In this document: positions 8,869-17,430 of the stretch, piece by piece | Layout: each line of letters starts with the position of its first letter | Position numbering within the stretch: position 1 is the first letter of the stretch | NCBI RefSeq assembly: GCF_001658005.1 | Contig: NZ_CP015986.1 | Span: forward strand, 1,054,001-1,118,000 | Direction: 5' to 3' | Length of the DNA: 64,000 nucleotides | Source: Sphingobium sp. EP60837 | Lineage (GTDB): Bacteria; Pseudomonadota; Alphaproteobacteria; Sphingomonadales; Sphingomonadaceae | The notes under the pieces: model-generated | What the model saw: only the letters and a program-made list of their open reading frames with translations | What the model was told of the DNA's origin: nothing | Databases searched by the model: none | Made by a program: the position numbers and the translations under genes

Positions 8869-9243
8869 ATGGCAGACATCAACGCACTGGTCGATCAGCT
8901 CTCGGCCCTCACCGTCCTCGAAGCCGCTGAGCTCTCGAAGGCTCTGGAAGAAAAGTGGGGCGTTTCGGCCGCCGCTGCCGTCGCCGTCGCTGGCCCGGCC
9001 GCTGCCGCTGCCGCTCCGGCCGCTGAAGAGCAGACCGAATTCGACGTCGTTCTCACCGGCGACGGTGGCAAGAAGATCAACGTCATCAAGGAAGTCCGCG
9101 CCATCACCGGCCTGGGCCTGACCGAAGCCAAGTCGCTCGTCGAAGGCGCGCCGAAGGCCGTCAAGGAAGGCGTTGGCAAGGACGAAGCCGAGAAGATCAA
9201 GAAGCAGCTGGAAGAAGCTGGCGCGACCGTCGAGCTCAAGTAA
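8869..9243 (+). CDS. rplL: 50S ribosomal protein L7/L12
   Basis: A 124-residue protein with the three parts of L7/L12: an N-terminal dimerisation helix pair (residues 1-35), an Ala/Pro hinge (about 38-52), and a C-terminal factor-binding domain with [20 protein letters not shown] and [12 protein letters not shown]. It recruits translation GTPases. It is cotranscribed with rplJ and ends at a strong terminator. The usual next genes rpoB-rpoC are not present; a leftward signalling gene follows. Confidence 0.98.
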   Translation: MADINALVDQLSALTVLEAAELSKALEEKWGVSAAAAVAVAGPAAAAAAPAAEEQTEFDVVLTGDGGKKINVIKEVRAITGLGLTEAKSLVEGAPKAVKEGVGKDEAEKIKKQLEEAGATVELK

Positions 9244-9295
9244 TCGGCCTGGCTCCGCATCATGCAGAGCTGACCGGTCCAGCATAGCTGGAATG

Positions 9296-9324
9296 GGGCG
9301 GTATCTTCGGATGCCGCCCTTTTT
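9296..9324 (+). terminator. intrinsic terminator of rplJ-rplL
   Basis: Ten-pair stem GGGCGGTATC / GATGCCGCCC (one G-U pair) closed by TTCG and followed by five T residues at 9320-9324, 52 bases after the rplL stop. A textbook terminator that isolates the operon from what follows. Confidence 0.9.
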
Positions 9325-9369
9325 CTGCGCTTCCCCGGAGAGGGGCCTCGAGTGTACGGTAAACCTTCG

Positions 9370-9430
9370 CCACTCTTCCTTCGTCCTGAGTAGCCATTGA
9401 GCTTGTCGAAATGGCATATCGAAGGAGTGG
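9370..9430. repeat. dispersed dyad repeat
   Basis: Nested inverted repeats: outer arms ccactcttccttcg / cgaaggagtgg, inner arms gccatt / aatggc around gagcttgtcg. It shares the GAGCTTGTCGA core with the repeat at 7592-7706. It sits between convergent rplL and the Hpt gene. Confidence 0.6.
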
Positions 9431-9434
9431 CCTG

Positions 9435-9740
9435 TTATGTCCTCCGGTCACATGAGGAACCGCCAACCTCGTCCAATGCCGCGATCAGCGCCCCGCCCAG
9501 ATCCGCCAGCGCCGTACCGTCAAGCTCCCTTTCTATCCCGTCCTCCAAAGCCGACGCCCGCACGCTGACCTCTCGATAGCCGAAGATGGCGGCGATCCCC
9601 GCCAACCCATGGGCCAGTCGCAACAACTGCGGAAGGTCGCCCTGCCGGAGCGCCACAACCATTTCCGCTCGGTCTGACGCTGCCCGCCGGTGGAAGCGCT
9701 CACGCAGCATCTCCATCTTCTGATCCGGCCCGCTCATCAA
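9435..9740 (-). CDS. Hpt-domain phosphotransfer protein
   Basis: A 101-residue all-helical protein with the Hpt motif LAHGLAGIAAIFG; His44 is the expected phosphorylated residue. Hpt proteins shuttle phosphate between receiver domains. Its start overlaps the stop of the upstream receiver gene by 4 bases, so the two are coupled. It is the last gene of a six-gene leftward array that also contains a histidine kinase and a receiver, which together could form a split phosphorelay. The C-terminal tail after residue 93 is short and Ser/Arg-rich. Confidence 0.82.
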   Translation of the reverse strand: MMSGPDQKMEMLRERFHRRAASDRAEMVVALRQGDLPQLLRLAHGLAGIAAIFGYREVSVRASALEDGIERELDGTALADLGGALIAALDEVGGSSCDRRT

Positions 9741-10102
9741 CGGAGCAAGGTCCGCACCGTTGCCGCCAGGGTCATGGGATCGAAAGGCTTGGCCAGCACC
9801 GCGCAGGCGCCGAGCGACTTCAAGTCATTCACGTGGCGCGGATGCGTCTTGGCAGTGATGAACGCCACAGGGATGGATTGCGTGGCTGGATCAATCCCCA
9901 ATGCCGTCAGCGTCGCGGGTCCATCCATGCCGGGCATCATAACGTCGAGCAGGATAAGCGCAGGTTTCCATTGCTTCGCCTGCTCCAGTGCTTCGCTGCC
10001 CGACGCCGCGGTTCTGACTTGCAGTTCAGGGTCCAGCTCCAGCGACATAGCCGCGATTTCCCGCAGGTCAGCCTCATCATCGACATACAGGATGCGAGTC
10101 AT
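9737..10102 (-). CDS. single-domain response regulator receiver
   Basis: A 121-residue stand-alone receiver: Asp8/Asp9, phospho-acceptor Asp53 (LILLDVMMPGMDG), Thr83 and Lys105 (LAKPFDP). There is no output domain, so it acts by protein contact or as a phosphate carrier. It lies 15 bases after the kinase gene and overlaps the Hpt gene by 4 bases. The kinase at 10118-11782 is the probable donor. Confidence 0.92.
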   Translation of the reverse strand: MTRILYVDDEADLREIAAMSLELDPELQVRTAASGSEALEQAKQWKPALILLDVMMPGMDGPATLTALGIDPATQSIPVAFITAKTHPRHVNDLKSLGACAVLAKPFDPMTLAATVRTLLR

Positions 10103-10117
10103 CTCCGCTTTCCCTTC

Positions 10118-11782
10118 TTAATCTATGGGGGAAAGAGGCAATTCGACCAGGAAAGTCGCCCCCCTCTCCGCTGCCGGATCCAGCGCGATGGTCCCGCCAT
10201 GCGCCTCGACAATGGCCTTGCTGATGGCGAGGCCCAAGCCGGTGCCGTTATGGCCAAGCTGATGCGCACCATCCTCCTGTTCGAAACGCTTGAACAGCCT
10301 CGTCTGAAATTCGGCTGAGATGCCAGGCCCGTCGTCGGCGACACATATGCGAGCCACTTGGCCCGCGCGCTCAAGCGAAACGCGCACATGCCCTCCGGCG
10401 GGCGAGAATTTGCAGGCGTTCGACAAAAGGTTGGCCATCACCTGGCAGACACGGTTCCCGTCAACCTTGGCGATGACGGGCGCGGCGGCCGGATCGAAAT
10501 CGACCTGTACGCTGAACCGCTGCGCATAAGGCTCGATCTGCTCAACCGCCTCGGCCAGCAGAGCGCCCAGGTCGTGGTCCTCAAAATGGAAGGCCAGCTT
10601 GCCCGACTGCAGCTTATCCATGTCCAGCAGGTCGTTCACCAGATGGATCAACCGTTCGGCATTCTTACTACCGATCGCGACCAACTGCTTGGCGCGCTCC
10701 GGCAACTCGCCCGCAGCGCCGCCCGCCATGAGACCCAATGCGCCGAAAATAGCGGTCAGCGGCGTCCGAAGTTCATGGCTCACGGTCGAAACAAGCTCAT
10801 CCTTGATCCGGCTAATCTGTCTTTCCTGCGTGACATCGCGGGCAGTCATGATGAACCGCCCACCCCTGATTGACTCCCGGCGAATGTCGAGGATGCGACC
10901 GTCGCGGCGCTGTATTTCCAAGCGGCGGCTATGATTGGTACGAATGGATTGGACAAAGCCAGCGACGATCTGATCAGGATCGCCAGGCCCCAATTCGCCG
11001 CGTTGGGCCGTGAGACGGATGAGATTGCATGCGTCCACTCCGTCATCCACGCTGTCGGGGGCATAGTCGAACAGATCGACAAAAGCCTGGTTCCACAACA
11101 TCAGCCGCAGGTCTTGATCGACCACGGCCACCCCGCCGCTGACATTTTCCACCGTCAGTTTCAACAACTGCCGTTCTTCATCCAGCTTACGGCGATGCTC
11201 CTCGGCCGCGAAGCCTTCAACCCGCAATTCGATCAAATCGATAACTGTCCGCGCCAGTTGGGCTAGGAGGCTTTTGTCCTGCTCACTGAACAACCGAGGC
11301 TTGTAATCAATGATGCACAGAGTGCCTATGGGTTGCCCATTGGCCACCCGCAGCGGCGCGCCAGCATAAAAGCGGATATGCGGCTCGCCCCTCACCAGCG
11401 GGTTACCGCGGAAGCGCGCATCCTGCATCGCATCGGGCACCACCATGACGTCTCGCTGCAGGATCGCGAAAGCGCAAAATGCGATATCGCGCGAAGTGTG
11501 AGTTTGGTCGATGCCGCAGGCCCCGCGGAAGCATTGCGTGTCCGACCCGACGATCGACACAAGCGACATGGGCACATCGAACAGGCTTGCTGCTAACTGG
11601 GTTATACGATCAAACGCTAATTCGCGGCCAATGCCACCAAGGCGGTAATGTTCCAGCGCCTCCAACCGATCGAGCTCGTCCTCCGGAATCGGCGGCTTTG
11701 CCGTTTCGGCGTTCGTCTGCTGACGATCCTGCGATACCGGCATGGGTTCCTGACGTTGCGAAATGTGGATTGCGTAATCCAC
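10118..11782 (-). CDS. GAF-PAS sensor histidine kinase (soluble)
   Basis: A 554-residue kinase without membrane segments. In order: GAF domain (about 45-190) with PMSLVSIVGSDTQCF and PIGTLCIIDYKPR; PAS domain (about 210-320); HisKA with SHELRTP, the phosphorylated His at about residue 336; HATPase with NLLSNACKFSP, DDGPGIS and GTGLGLAISKAIV. A cytoplasmic signal is implied; such GAF domains can bind small molecules or chromophores, but no bilin-binding Cys is obvious. The start could also be Met14 (11743), which has AGGA just upstream. It lies 43 bases after the Crp-type gene and 15 bases before the receiver gene. Confidence 0.92.
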   Translation of the reverse strand: MDYAIHISQRQEPMPVSQDRQQTNAETAKPPIPEDELDRLEALEHYRLGGIGRELAFDRITQLAASLFDVPMSLVSIVGSDTQCFRGACGIDQTHTSRDIAFCAFAILQRDVMVVPDAMQDARFRGNPLVRGEPHIRFYAGAPLRVANGQPIGTLCIIDYKPRLFSEQDKSLLAQLARTVIDLIELRVEGFAAEEHRRKLDEERQLLKLTVENVSGGVAVVDQDLRLMLWNQAFVDLFDYAPDSVDDGVDACNLIRLTAQRGELGPGDPDQIVAGFVQSIRTNHSRRLEIQRRDGRILDIRRESIRGGRFIMTARDVTQERQISRIKDELVSTVSHELRTPLTAIFGALGLMAGGAAGELPERAKQLVAIGSKNAERLIHLVNDLLDMDKLQSGKLAFHFEDHDLGALLAEAVEQIEPYAQRFSVQVDFDPAAAPVIAKVDGNRVCQVMANLLSNACKFSPAGGHVRVSLERAGQVARICVADDGPGISAEFQTRLFKRFEQEDGAHQLGHNGTGLGLAISKAIVEAHGGTIALDPAAERGATFLVELPLSPID

Positions 11783-11825
11783 ACCTTAATCCATCTGAAA
11801 TCAACAACTTCCTTGAAGGCTGCCG

Positions 11826-12542
11826 TCAGAGCGGATCGGGATGGGGATAGAGATAACGATCGTCGAAATCAGCCACGGCCTTTAACCCGTCCAGGTCAAG
11901 TATCTGTGCCTCCCCACGCCGATAGTTGAGCAAGCCCCGGTCCCGTAACAGCCGCAATGTGCGGTTGACATGAACCGCCGTCATTCCCAAGCTCTCGGCA
12001 AGCTGTGACTGGCTCATGCCCAGATTAAAGCTGACACCAGTCCTGCCGACGACCTTCAGCCGGAAATGAAGTTCGCAGAAAAGCGCGGCCAATCTTTCCA
12101 CCGCGGATCGCTGGCCGAGCGACAGTTCCCATTCGCGATTTATGCAGGCGTCCAAATTAGTGCTGAACCAATAGAGCCGGCCCAAGCGCGGCCATTTCTC
12201 AATGAACTGCCGTATATGCTCATGCGGCACGAGCGCGATAGTGCAGTCCGTCAGCGTCATGACATCATGTTCGAGCCGCTTCAGCGTGAAGCCATGCAGG
12301 TCCACGAAGTCGCCCGCCACATGGATTTGCGTAATCTGCCTCTTGCCGTCGGCTAGGTCCTTCAGGCGGCACATGACGCCATCCAGCAGCAAGGTGCTCA
12401 CCTCCAACCGCTCCCCTTCCTGCACCACAGCCGTGTTGCGGAGGACGGTCCGCCCGGGAGGCACGATAGCGCGCACCGCCTGTTCCTCTTCGAGGGTCAA
12501 CAAGTGCCGGAACCTAAGCTTGGCGAGATGGGGCTCTACCAT
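11826..12542 (-). CDS. Crp/Fnr-family transcriptional regulator
   Basis: A 238-residue protein: cyclic-nucleotide-binding-type beta barrel at about 15-130 (VLRNTAVVQEGERLEVSTLLLDG, HVAGDFVDLHGF) and a C-terminal helix-turn-helix at about 175-215 (MSQSQLAESLGMTAVHVNRTLRLLRDRGL). It lacks the four Cys of an Fnr iron-sulfur cluster, so another ligand or protein signal is likely. The frame is open to 12647, but the ATG at 12542 has AGGAGA 6 bases upstream. Its first 29 bases overlap the DUF6894 gene. Sphingomonads carry many regulators of this sub-type; the target is unknown. Confidence 0.9.
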   Translation of the reverse strand: MVEPHLAKLRFRHLLTLEEEQAVRAIVPPGRTVLRNTAVVQEGERLEVSTLLLDGVMCRLKDLADGKRQITQIHVAGDFVDLHGFTLKRLEHDVMTLTDCTIALVPHEHIRQFIEKWPRLGRLYWFSTNLDACINREWELSLGQRSAVERLAALFCELHFRLKVVGRTGVSFNLGMSQSQLAESLGMTAVHVNRTLRLLRDRGLLNYRRGEAQILDLDGLKAVADFDDRYLYPHPDPL

Positions 12543-12870
12543 CGCGGTCTCCTGGGTCGAGCCGGAGACACACAGCCTCGCTGAAACACACCCGCCCGAA
12601 TTGTATGCCCGATTCACTCCTGATGTCGATCCAGCCTGTGAGATCAACGATGCCCTTTATCACCTCTTCGCTGAGGATGGAGCGAATACTCCGGATAGCG
12701 AAGGCACGGGGATCGTCATCATCTTCCAGCTCGCGGCCCTCATCGTCCGCAGTAAAGCCGGTGCCGTTGTGGAGATCGAAATGAAGGCGGCGCATGGCGG
12801 GAGAACGCCGCCCCCCTGTTGGAAGTTTCCCGGCGGGCTGAAGAGGCGCCAAATGATTATGGCGCCTCAT
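12514..12870 (-). CDS. DUF6894 family protein
   Basis: A 118-residue acidic protein. The segment from residue 26 (MRRLHFDLHNGTGFTADDEG) through FAIRSIRSILSEEV to FSEAVCLR has the pattern of DUF6894, a short domain of unknown function common in Sphingomonadales and Rhizobiales. The ATG at 12870 is preceded by GGAGG at 5 bases and is the better start; the ATG at 12795, where the domain begins, has no ribosome-binding site. This adds 25 residues before the domain. The gene starts 15 bases after the TonB-C-like gene and its 3' end overlaps the Crp-type gene by 29 bases in another frame. Confidence 0.78.
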   Translation of the reverse strand: MRRHNHLAPLQPAGKLPTGGRRSPAMRRLHFDLHNGTGFTADDEGRELEDDDDPRAFAIRSIRSILSEEVIKGIVDLTGWIDIRSESGIQFGRVCFSEAVCLRLDPGDRDGRAPSRQA

Positions 12871-12885
12871 CGACCCTCCGTCTGA

Positions 12886-13392
12886 TTAGCGCTGGGCAAT
12901 AAGAATGGGGCGGTCGGCTTCTGCCTGTGCCATCGTTTGCGCCCGGTGTTCAGCACGCAGACTGGTCAGCATATTTTCCCTTTCCGTGGCGTCATTCGCG
13001 ACGATGACCCAGGCTTCAAATTTGGACCCTGAGCGGACATCCTGCGGCAAGGGGTATAGGGAACCAATCGATCGGATCGCACGCATCGAAATGCGATTGA
13101 TGCTGGTCGATGCGGAAGACCCAGCCAAGGCGATATTTTCTGGCTTGCCCTGTTCTCCCAATCGGAATTGCACACGCGCATAGCCGGTCGAAGCGCTGTC
13201 GCGGTAAAGCAATGTTGCTTGGCGGATGCTCCGCGACAGCCTCGATGCGGTCCGGTCCGTCCATTTCTCATAACTTATTGCGTCTTTGTCAGGCGCCACG
13301 ACCGTCAGTTGGCCGGGGCCCTGCCGCGCACCTGCAGCTACGGGCAAAGCCAGGAAGACGCAAAGCGCCGCCATCACAGGTTTGGCATACAT
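12886..13392 (-). CDS. secreted TonB-C-terminal-like protein
   Basis: A 168-residue protein with a signal peptide (about residues 1-22, cleavage after AGA). Residues about 50-135 resemble the TonB C-terminal fold: YRDSASTGYARVQFRLGEQGKPENIALAGSS-type beta-strand pattern followed by SINRISMRAIRSIGSLYPLP. It lacks the N-terminal anchor and proline-rich spanner of a true TonB, so it is a periplasmic relative rather than the energy transducer. It is the first gene of the leftward six-gene array and is followed after 15 bases by the DUF6894 gene. Function unknown. Confidence 0.7.
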   Translation of the reverse strand: MYAKPVMAALCVFLALPVAAGARQGPGQLTVVAPDKDAISYEKWTDRTASRLSRSIRQATLLYRDSASTGYARVQFRLGEQGKPENIALAGSSASTSINRISMRAIRSIGSLYPLPQDVRSGSKFEAWVIVANDATERENMLTSLRAEHRAQTMAQAEADRPILIAQR

Positions 13393-13470
13393 AGAGGCCT
13401 CCTCTGTCTATTTGTTGATTTTCACTGAGAGCTACTGCGGCAGCGTCGGACCGGCCGAGAGCAGCGGAAA

Positions 13471-13487
13471 CTGTATATTGCATACAG
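13471..13487. promoter_or_regulatory. inverted repeat upstream of the six-gene array
   Basis: CTGTAT-ATTGC-ATACAG, two perfect six-base arms, 79 bases before the ATG of the TonB-C-like gene. It could be a regulator-binding site for the leftward operon; this is inference from position. The rest of the 13393-13679 gap is relatively A+T-rich and shows no gene. Confidence 0.4.
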
Positions 13488-13679
13488 GGCCGCATGGGTA
13501 ATAAATATACCCCAACAATGTCATCGGGATATGAATATTTCATGTACGCTTCAGGTTGCGACAAAAAACGTCTTTGGCAGCCGCCTTTTTGTCTTCGCAG
13601 GAAGAAGATCGGCTAAGTCTCGGCTGTTGCTGCCTTTTAGCTCGTTTCCGCTACGGCACGGCCTAGACGACTCGCAGTG

Positions 13680-15299
13680 TCAGCTATTAATGGCCAGTCC
13701 TACGGCTTCCGCGACCTTAATCCCATCGATCGCTGCGGACAGAATGCCGCCTGCATAACCCGCACCCTCACCCGCAGGATATAGACCCGCAACGTTTAGG
13801 CTTTGAAGGTCCCTGCCCCGAGTGATGCGGATCGGGGATGATGTGCGGGTTTCAACGCCCGTCATAACTGCATCGGGATGATCATAATTGGCGATCTGGC
13901 GGCCAAACACGGGCAGCGCCTCCCGGAAAGCATCGATCACGAAGGCAGGCAGGCAGCGCGACAGATCGGTCATGGTGACGCCAGGTTTGTAGGACGGCAC
14001 AACCTCCCCAGGTTCGGTCGAGGCACGTCCAGCCAGGAAATCCCCGACCTTCTGCCCGGGAGCCCAGTAGGAGGAACCGCCCGCAGTAAAGGCCATGCTT
14101 TCCCAATGGCGCTGGAGATCGATTCCCGCCAGCGGCCCGCCCGGATAATCCCGTTCCGGCTCAATGCCGACGACAAGGCCTGAATTGGCGTTGAACTCGG
14201 CGCGGCTATATTGGCTCATGCCGTTGGTGACGACACGACCTTCTTCGGATGTAGCCGCGACCACCCGGCCTCCCGGGCACATACAAAAGCTGTAAACGGT
14301 GCGGCCATTCTCGCAATGATGCGCAAGGCTGTAGGCGGCCGCGCCCAGCGCAGGATGGCCAGCGCACTTGCCGTAGCGCGCGCGATCGATCCAACCTTGC
14401 GGATGTTCTATGCGGACGCCGATCGAAAAGGGCTTGGCTTCAATATGGACGCCGCGCCTGTGCAGCATCTTGAACGTAGGGCGCGCGCTGTGCCCCACGG
14501 CCAGCACGACATGATCCGCTTCGATGAAACTGCCGTCCGATAAGTGGAGGCCACGCAAACGCTGCGAACCGTCGCCCTGCCGCTCCAGTTCCAGTTCTTC
14601 GACCTTATGCTGCCAGCGATATTCGCCGCCCAATCCCTCGATCTGGCGGCGGAGGCTTTCCACCATGGTGACAAGGCGGAAGGTGCCGATATGCGGATGC
14701 GCCTCGGTCAGGATGTCGTCGGGCGCGCCTGCCGCGACAAATTCCTCCAGCACTTTGCGGCCTAAAAAGCGTGGGTCCTTCACCCGGCAGTAGAGCTTGC
14801 CGTCCGAAAAGGTCCCGGCTCCGCCTTCCCCGAACTGGACATTGCTGTCCGGGTTCAGTTCAGCGCGCCGCCACAGGCCCCAGGTGTCCTTCGTCCGCTC
14901 CCGTACCACCTTGCCGCGATCGAGGATGATGGGGCGGAAACCCATCTGCGCGAGGACCAGCCCTGCGAAGAGCCCGCAAGGGCCCGCACCCACCACGACG
15001 GGGCGCTTACCCGACCAATGTTGTGGCGCATGCGTGACGAAGCGATAGTCCGTGTCGGGGCGTGGCCGCACATCATGGTCGCCCACCAAGCTGTCCAGTA
15101 TAGCCTGCTCGTCGATCAGTTCGACATCAACGGTATAAACGAGCTGGATCGCATTCTTCCGACGCGCGTCATTGCCCCGGCGGACGACGACATGACGGAT
15201 CAGCTCCGACGCTCCGATTCCCAGCCGCGTGCAGATGGCGGCGGGCATCGCCTCGGCCGGGTGGTCGAGGGGGAGTTTAAGGCCGGACAGACGCAACAT
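13680..15299 (-). CDS. NAD(P)/FAD-dependent oxidoreductase of the COG2509 type
   Basis: A 539-residue flavoprotein. The Rossmann motif VVVGAGPCGLFAGLVLAQMG (about residue 105) binds FAD; GEGGAGTFSDGKL and the C-terminal GLYPAGEGAGYAGGI are typical of this uncharacterised dehydrogenase family. Residues 1-95 form the small N-terminal domain seen in the family (LRLSGLKLPLDHP). The ATG at 15299 is used, with AGAGG upstream; 15 further codons are open. It stands alone between repeats/noncoding DNA and the TonB-dependent receptor. Substrate unknown. Confidence 0.87.
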   Translation of the reverse strand: MLRLSGLKLPLDHPAEAMPAAICTRLGIGASELIRHVVVRRGNDARRKNAIQLVYTVDVELIDEQAILDSLVGDHDVRPRPDTDYRFVTHAPQHWSGKRPVVVGAGPCGLFAGLVLAQMGFRPIILDRGKVVRERTKDTWGLWRRAELNPDSNVQFGEGGAGTFSDGKLYCRVKDPRFLGRKVLEEFVAAGAPDDILTEAHPHIGTFRLVTMVESLRRQIEGLGGEYRWQHKVEELELERQGDGSQRLRGLHLSDGSFIEADHVVLAVGHSARPTFKMLHRRGVHIEAKPFSIGVRIEHPQGWIDRARYGKCAGHPALGAAAYSLAHHCENGRTVYSFCMCPGGRVVAATSEEGRVVTNGMSQYSRAEFNANSGLVVGIEPERDYPGGPLAGIDLQRHWESMAFTAGGSSYWAPGQKVGDFLAGRASTEPGEVVPSYKPGVTMTDLSRCLPAFVIDAFREALPVFGRQIANYDHPDAVMTGVETRTSSPIRITRGRDLQSLNVAGLYPAGEGAGYAGGILSAAIDGIKVAEAVGLAINS

Positions 15300-15364
15300 G
15301 GCGCCGCCTCTAGCCCCATTTACCGCCCCGCTCCACCCCCTCATGAGGATAGGCCGCTGCCTTT

Positions 15365-17374
15365 TCAGAGACGCGCGCGCAGCCCCGCATAGATGGCGCG
15401 CCGTTCGATCGGGTAGAAGGTGGCCTGACCAACGTACCCGACCACCGCGCTTATGTCGCCAATCGCCCGCTTCTTCATCAGATTGCGTGCATCGACGAAT
15501 AATGTGACGCCGGAGCGCAACTCAGTCTGCGCGGCAAGATTGAGCGTGGCATAGCCGTCCACGCGCTTGCTGTTCTGATAGTCAACCCACGCACCCTGCG
15601 GGACCCATTCGACTGCGGGGGAAAAACTGGCGCGCTCAGTGCCCAGGCGCAACTCCCCACGATAGACATGGCGTGGCACAACCGGCAGGCAATTGTCGCC
15701 GTAGAGCGCGTCGCCTCGAAAACGGAAGTCGCTATATTGATAGACCTGCCGCAGAAGCGCCCAAGGCGTGAGCGTCACGTCCAAACCCGCTTCGATGCCT
15801 TGGTGCCTTGTGCGGTCAGCGTTGAAGGTCGCCGCAGGTATCACGCCCGGCTGCACATTATATTGCAGCATCTCGCCTTTGATCTCGGCGCGATAGAGAC
15901 TGACATCCCAACGCGCGATGCCCCAACGACCGCGCGTTCCGACCTCCGCGGTCCAAGCCCTTTGCGCAAACAGTGGGGTGAAGCCGGGGGCGCCGCCAGC
16001 AGGAGCCTGTCCCAACTCGATGAAGCCCGGCAGTTCGACCGATCGGCTATAGTTCGCATAAAATTGCGCCGTCTTGGAGGGTTCGAACAACAAGCCCAAC
16101 TTGGGAGCGAAGCTGTCGAACTTCGCCTCCCCGCTGCGCGCCGGGGCAAGGCGATTGTCGAGCCGACGCTCGCCATGGGTGTAGATGCCGCCAGCGATCA
16201 GCCATAACCCTGGCAGCGGCGCGATCCGCGCCTCGCCATAGCTGTTGATGGTTTGGGCATGCGCTTTCTGCAGAGAGGTGAGCGCGCCCGCCTTGCCATT
16301 TACGTTGAGGAACTGGCGGAAGTCGCCACGGCCGAAGCGCGCCTGACTGCCTAACGTCAGTGCGACCGGTAGACCGCCAAGTTCTCCTGCCAAATCCAGG
16401 CTGGCGAAGAGGCCGCGATCTTCCGAGTTCTGATCCACGACCTGATAGATCGGGTGATTGAGCGACTTGCTGTTGTAATAAGCGCCAAAGGCCAATTGGC
16501 CGCCATCCAGTTGAACCATGGTGCGGTTCTGAAGCCGGATTGAATCGATGTTGCGCGCCTGATCTCCAATTGAGTTGCCCTTGCCTGGATCGTTCAGCGC
16601 GTCGGCTTCGTTGAGTGCGCCTGACAGCTTCTGCCGGATGGTCTGAACGCTGGCGTAGAAGCGGGTCTCCACCCGGTCACTTAGTTTCAGGCCCACATTG
16701 ACGTTGAAGCGCATGGCCTTGCGCCGCCCATGATGACGGTCGCCATCGGATCGATCTGCAGTGACCGCCGCCCAGGCGTCGCCCTGCTCGTCGGCATAGC
16801 CGTAAGCCGCCTTGGCGCGCAGCGTGTCGAACGAGCCGCCGTCGATTCGCGCTTCCACTCCTGGCGCACTCCTCCCGGTGGGCGTGACCGCGTTGATCGC
16901 CCCGCCCAAGGTGGATCCGCCCAGGCGCAGGGCGTTGCCACCGCGATAGACTTCGAGATGCTGGAAGACCTGCGGGTCAAGCTCCTGGAAGTCGCCGTTA
17001 TCGTCGGCCATGTTGATCGGGATGCCGTCCTGCAACAGCGTCAGGCCGCGCATGTGGAAGGCGCGCGATAGGCCGGAGCCGCGGATCGAGATGCGGACTT
17101 CCTGGCCGAAGCGGGGCTGGGTGTAAACGCCCGGAGAGAAGCTCAGCGCATCGCGGAGGGAGACGGCGAGCTTGTCCTGAAACTCCTCTGCGGAGACCAC
17201 ATTCGCGCCGCCGGCGGTGCGATCGGCACGCTCGGCGGCAGCTTCGATCACGGGGCTGGCGGTGACGATAATGCGGCTTTGGTCGGCAGCTTCATCGGCC
17301 AAAGCGGGAGCGGACAGAAACGAACAGGCAAGGACGCACAGCGAAGCGCCGCGCGCAAGGGTAAGAGCGGACAT
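15365..17374 (-). CDS. TonB-dependent outer-membrane receptor
   Basis: A 669-residue receptor: signal peptide MSALTLARGASLCVLACSFL with cleavage after ALA (about residue 26), a TonB box IIVTASP, a plug domain (about 55-160, including SIRGSGLSRAFHMRGLTLLQDGIPIN), and a 22-strand-type barrel ending GLRARL. The ATG at 17374 starts the signal peptide and has GAGG upstream; 17404 is also open. It follows a DUF2946 gene in the same direction, a pairing often seen with copper- or metal-related receptors, so a metal or metal-chelate substrate is plausible but unproven. Confidence 0.93.
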   Translation of the reverse strand: MSALTLARGASLCVLACSFLSAPALADEAADQSRIIVTASPVIEAAAERADRTAGGANVVSAEEFQDKLAVSLRDALSFSPGVYTQPRFGQEVRISIRGSGLSRAFHMRGLTLLQDGIPINMADDNGDFQELDPQVFQHLEVYRGGNALRLGGSTLGGAINAVTPTGRSAPGVEARIDGGSFDTLRAKAAYGYADEQGDAWAAVTADRSDGDRHHGRRKAMRFNVNVGLKLSDRVETRFYASVQTIRQKLSGALNEADALNDPGKGNSIGDQARNIDSIRLQNRTMVQLDGGQLAFGAYYNSKSLNHPIYQVVDQNSEDRGLFASLDLAGELGGLPVALTLGSQARFGRGDFRQFLNVNGKAGALTSLQKAHAQTINSYGEARIAPLPGLWLIAGGIYTHGERRLDNRLAPARSGEAKFDSFAPKLGLLFEPSKTAQFYANYSRSVELPGFIELGQAPAGGAPGFTPLFAQRAWTAEVGTRGRWGIARWDVSLYRAEIKGEMLQYNVQPGVIPAATFNADRTRHQGIEAGLDVTLTPWALLRQVYQYSDFRFRGDALYGDNCLPVVPRHVYRGELRLGTERASFSPAVEWVPQGAWVDYQNSKRVDGYATLNLAAQTELRSGVTLFVDARNLMKKRAIGDISAVVGYVGQATFYPIERRAIYAGLRARL

Positions 17375-17430
17375 GATAAGAAACCTCGAGAAATAGGGAC
17401 GCACCGGTGGCGGCGCGGAAAGGCCGAAAT

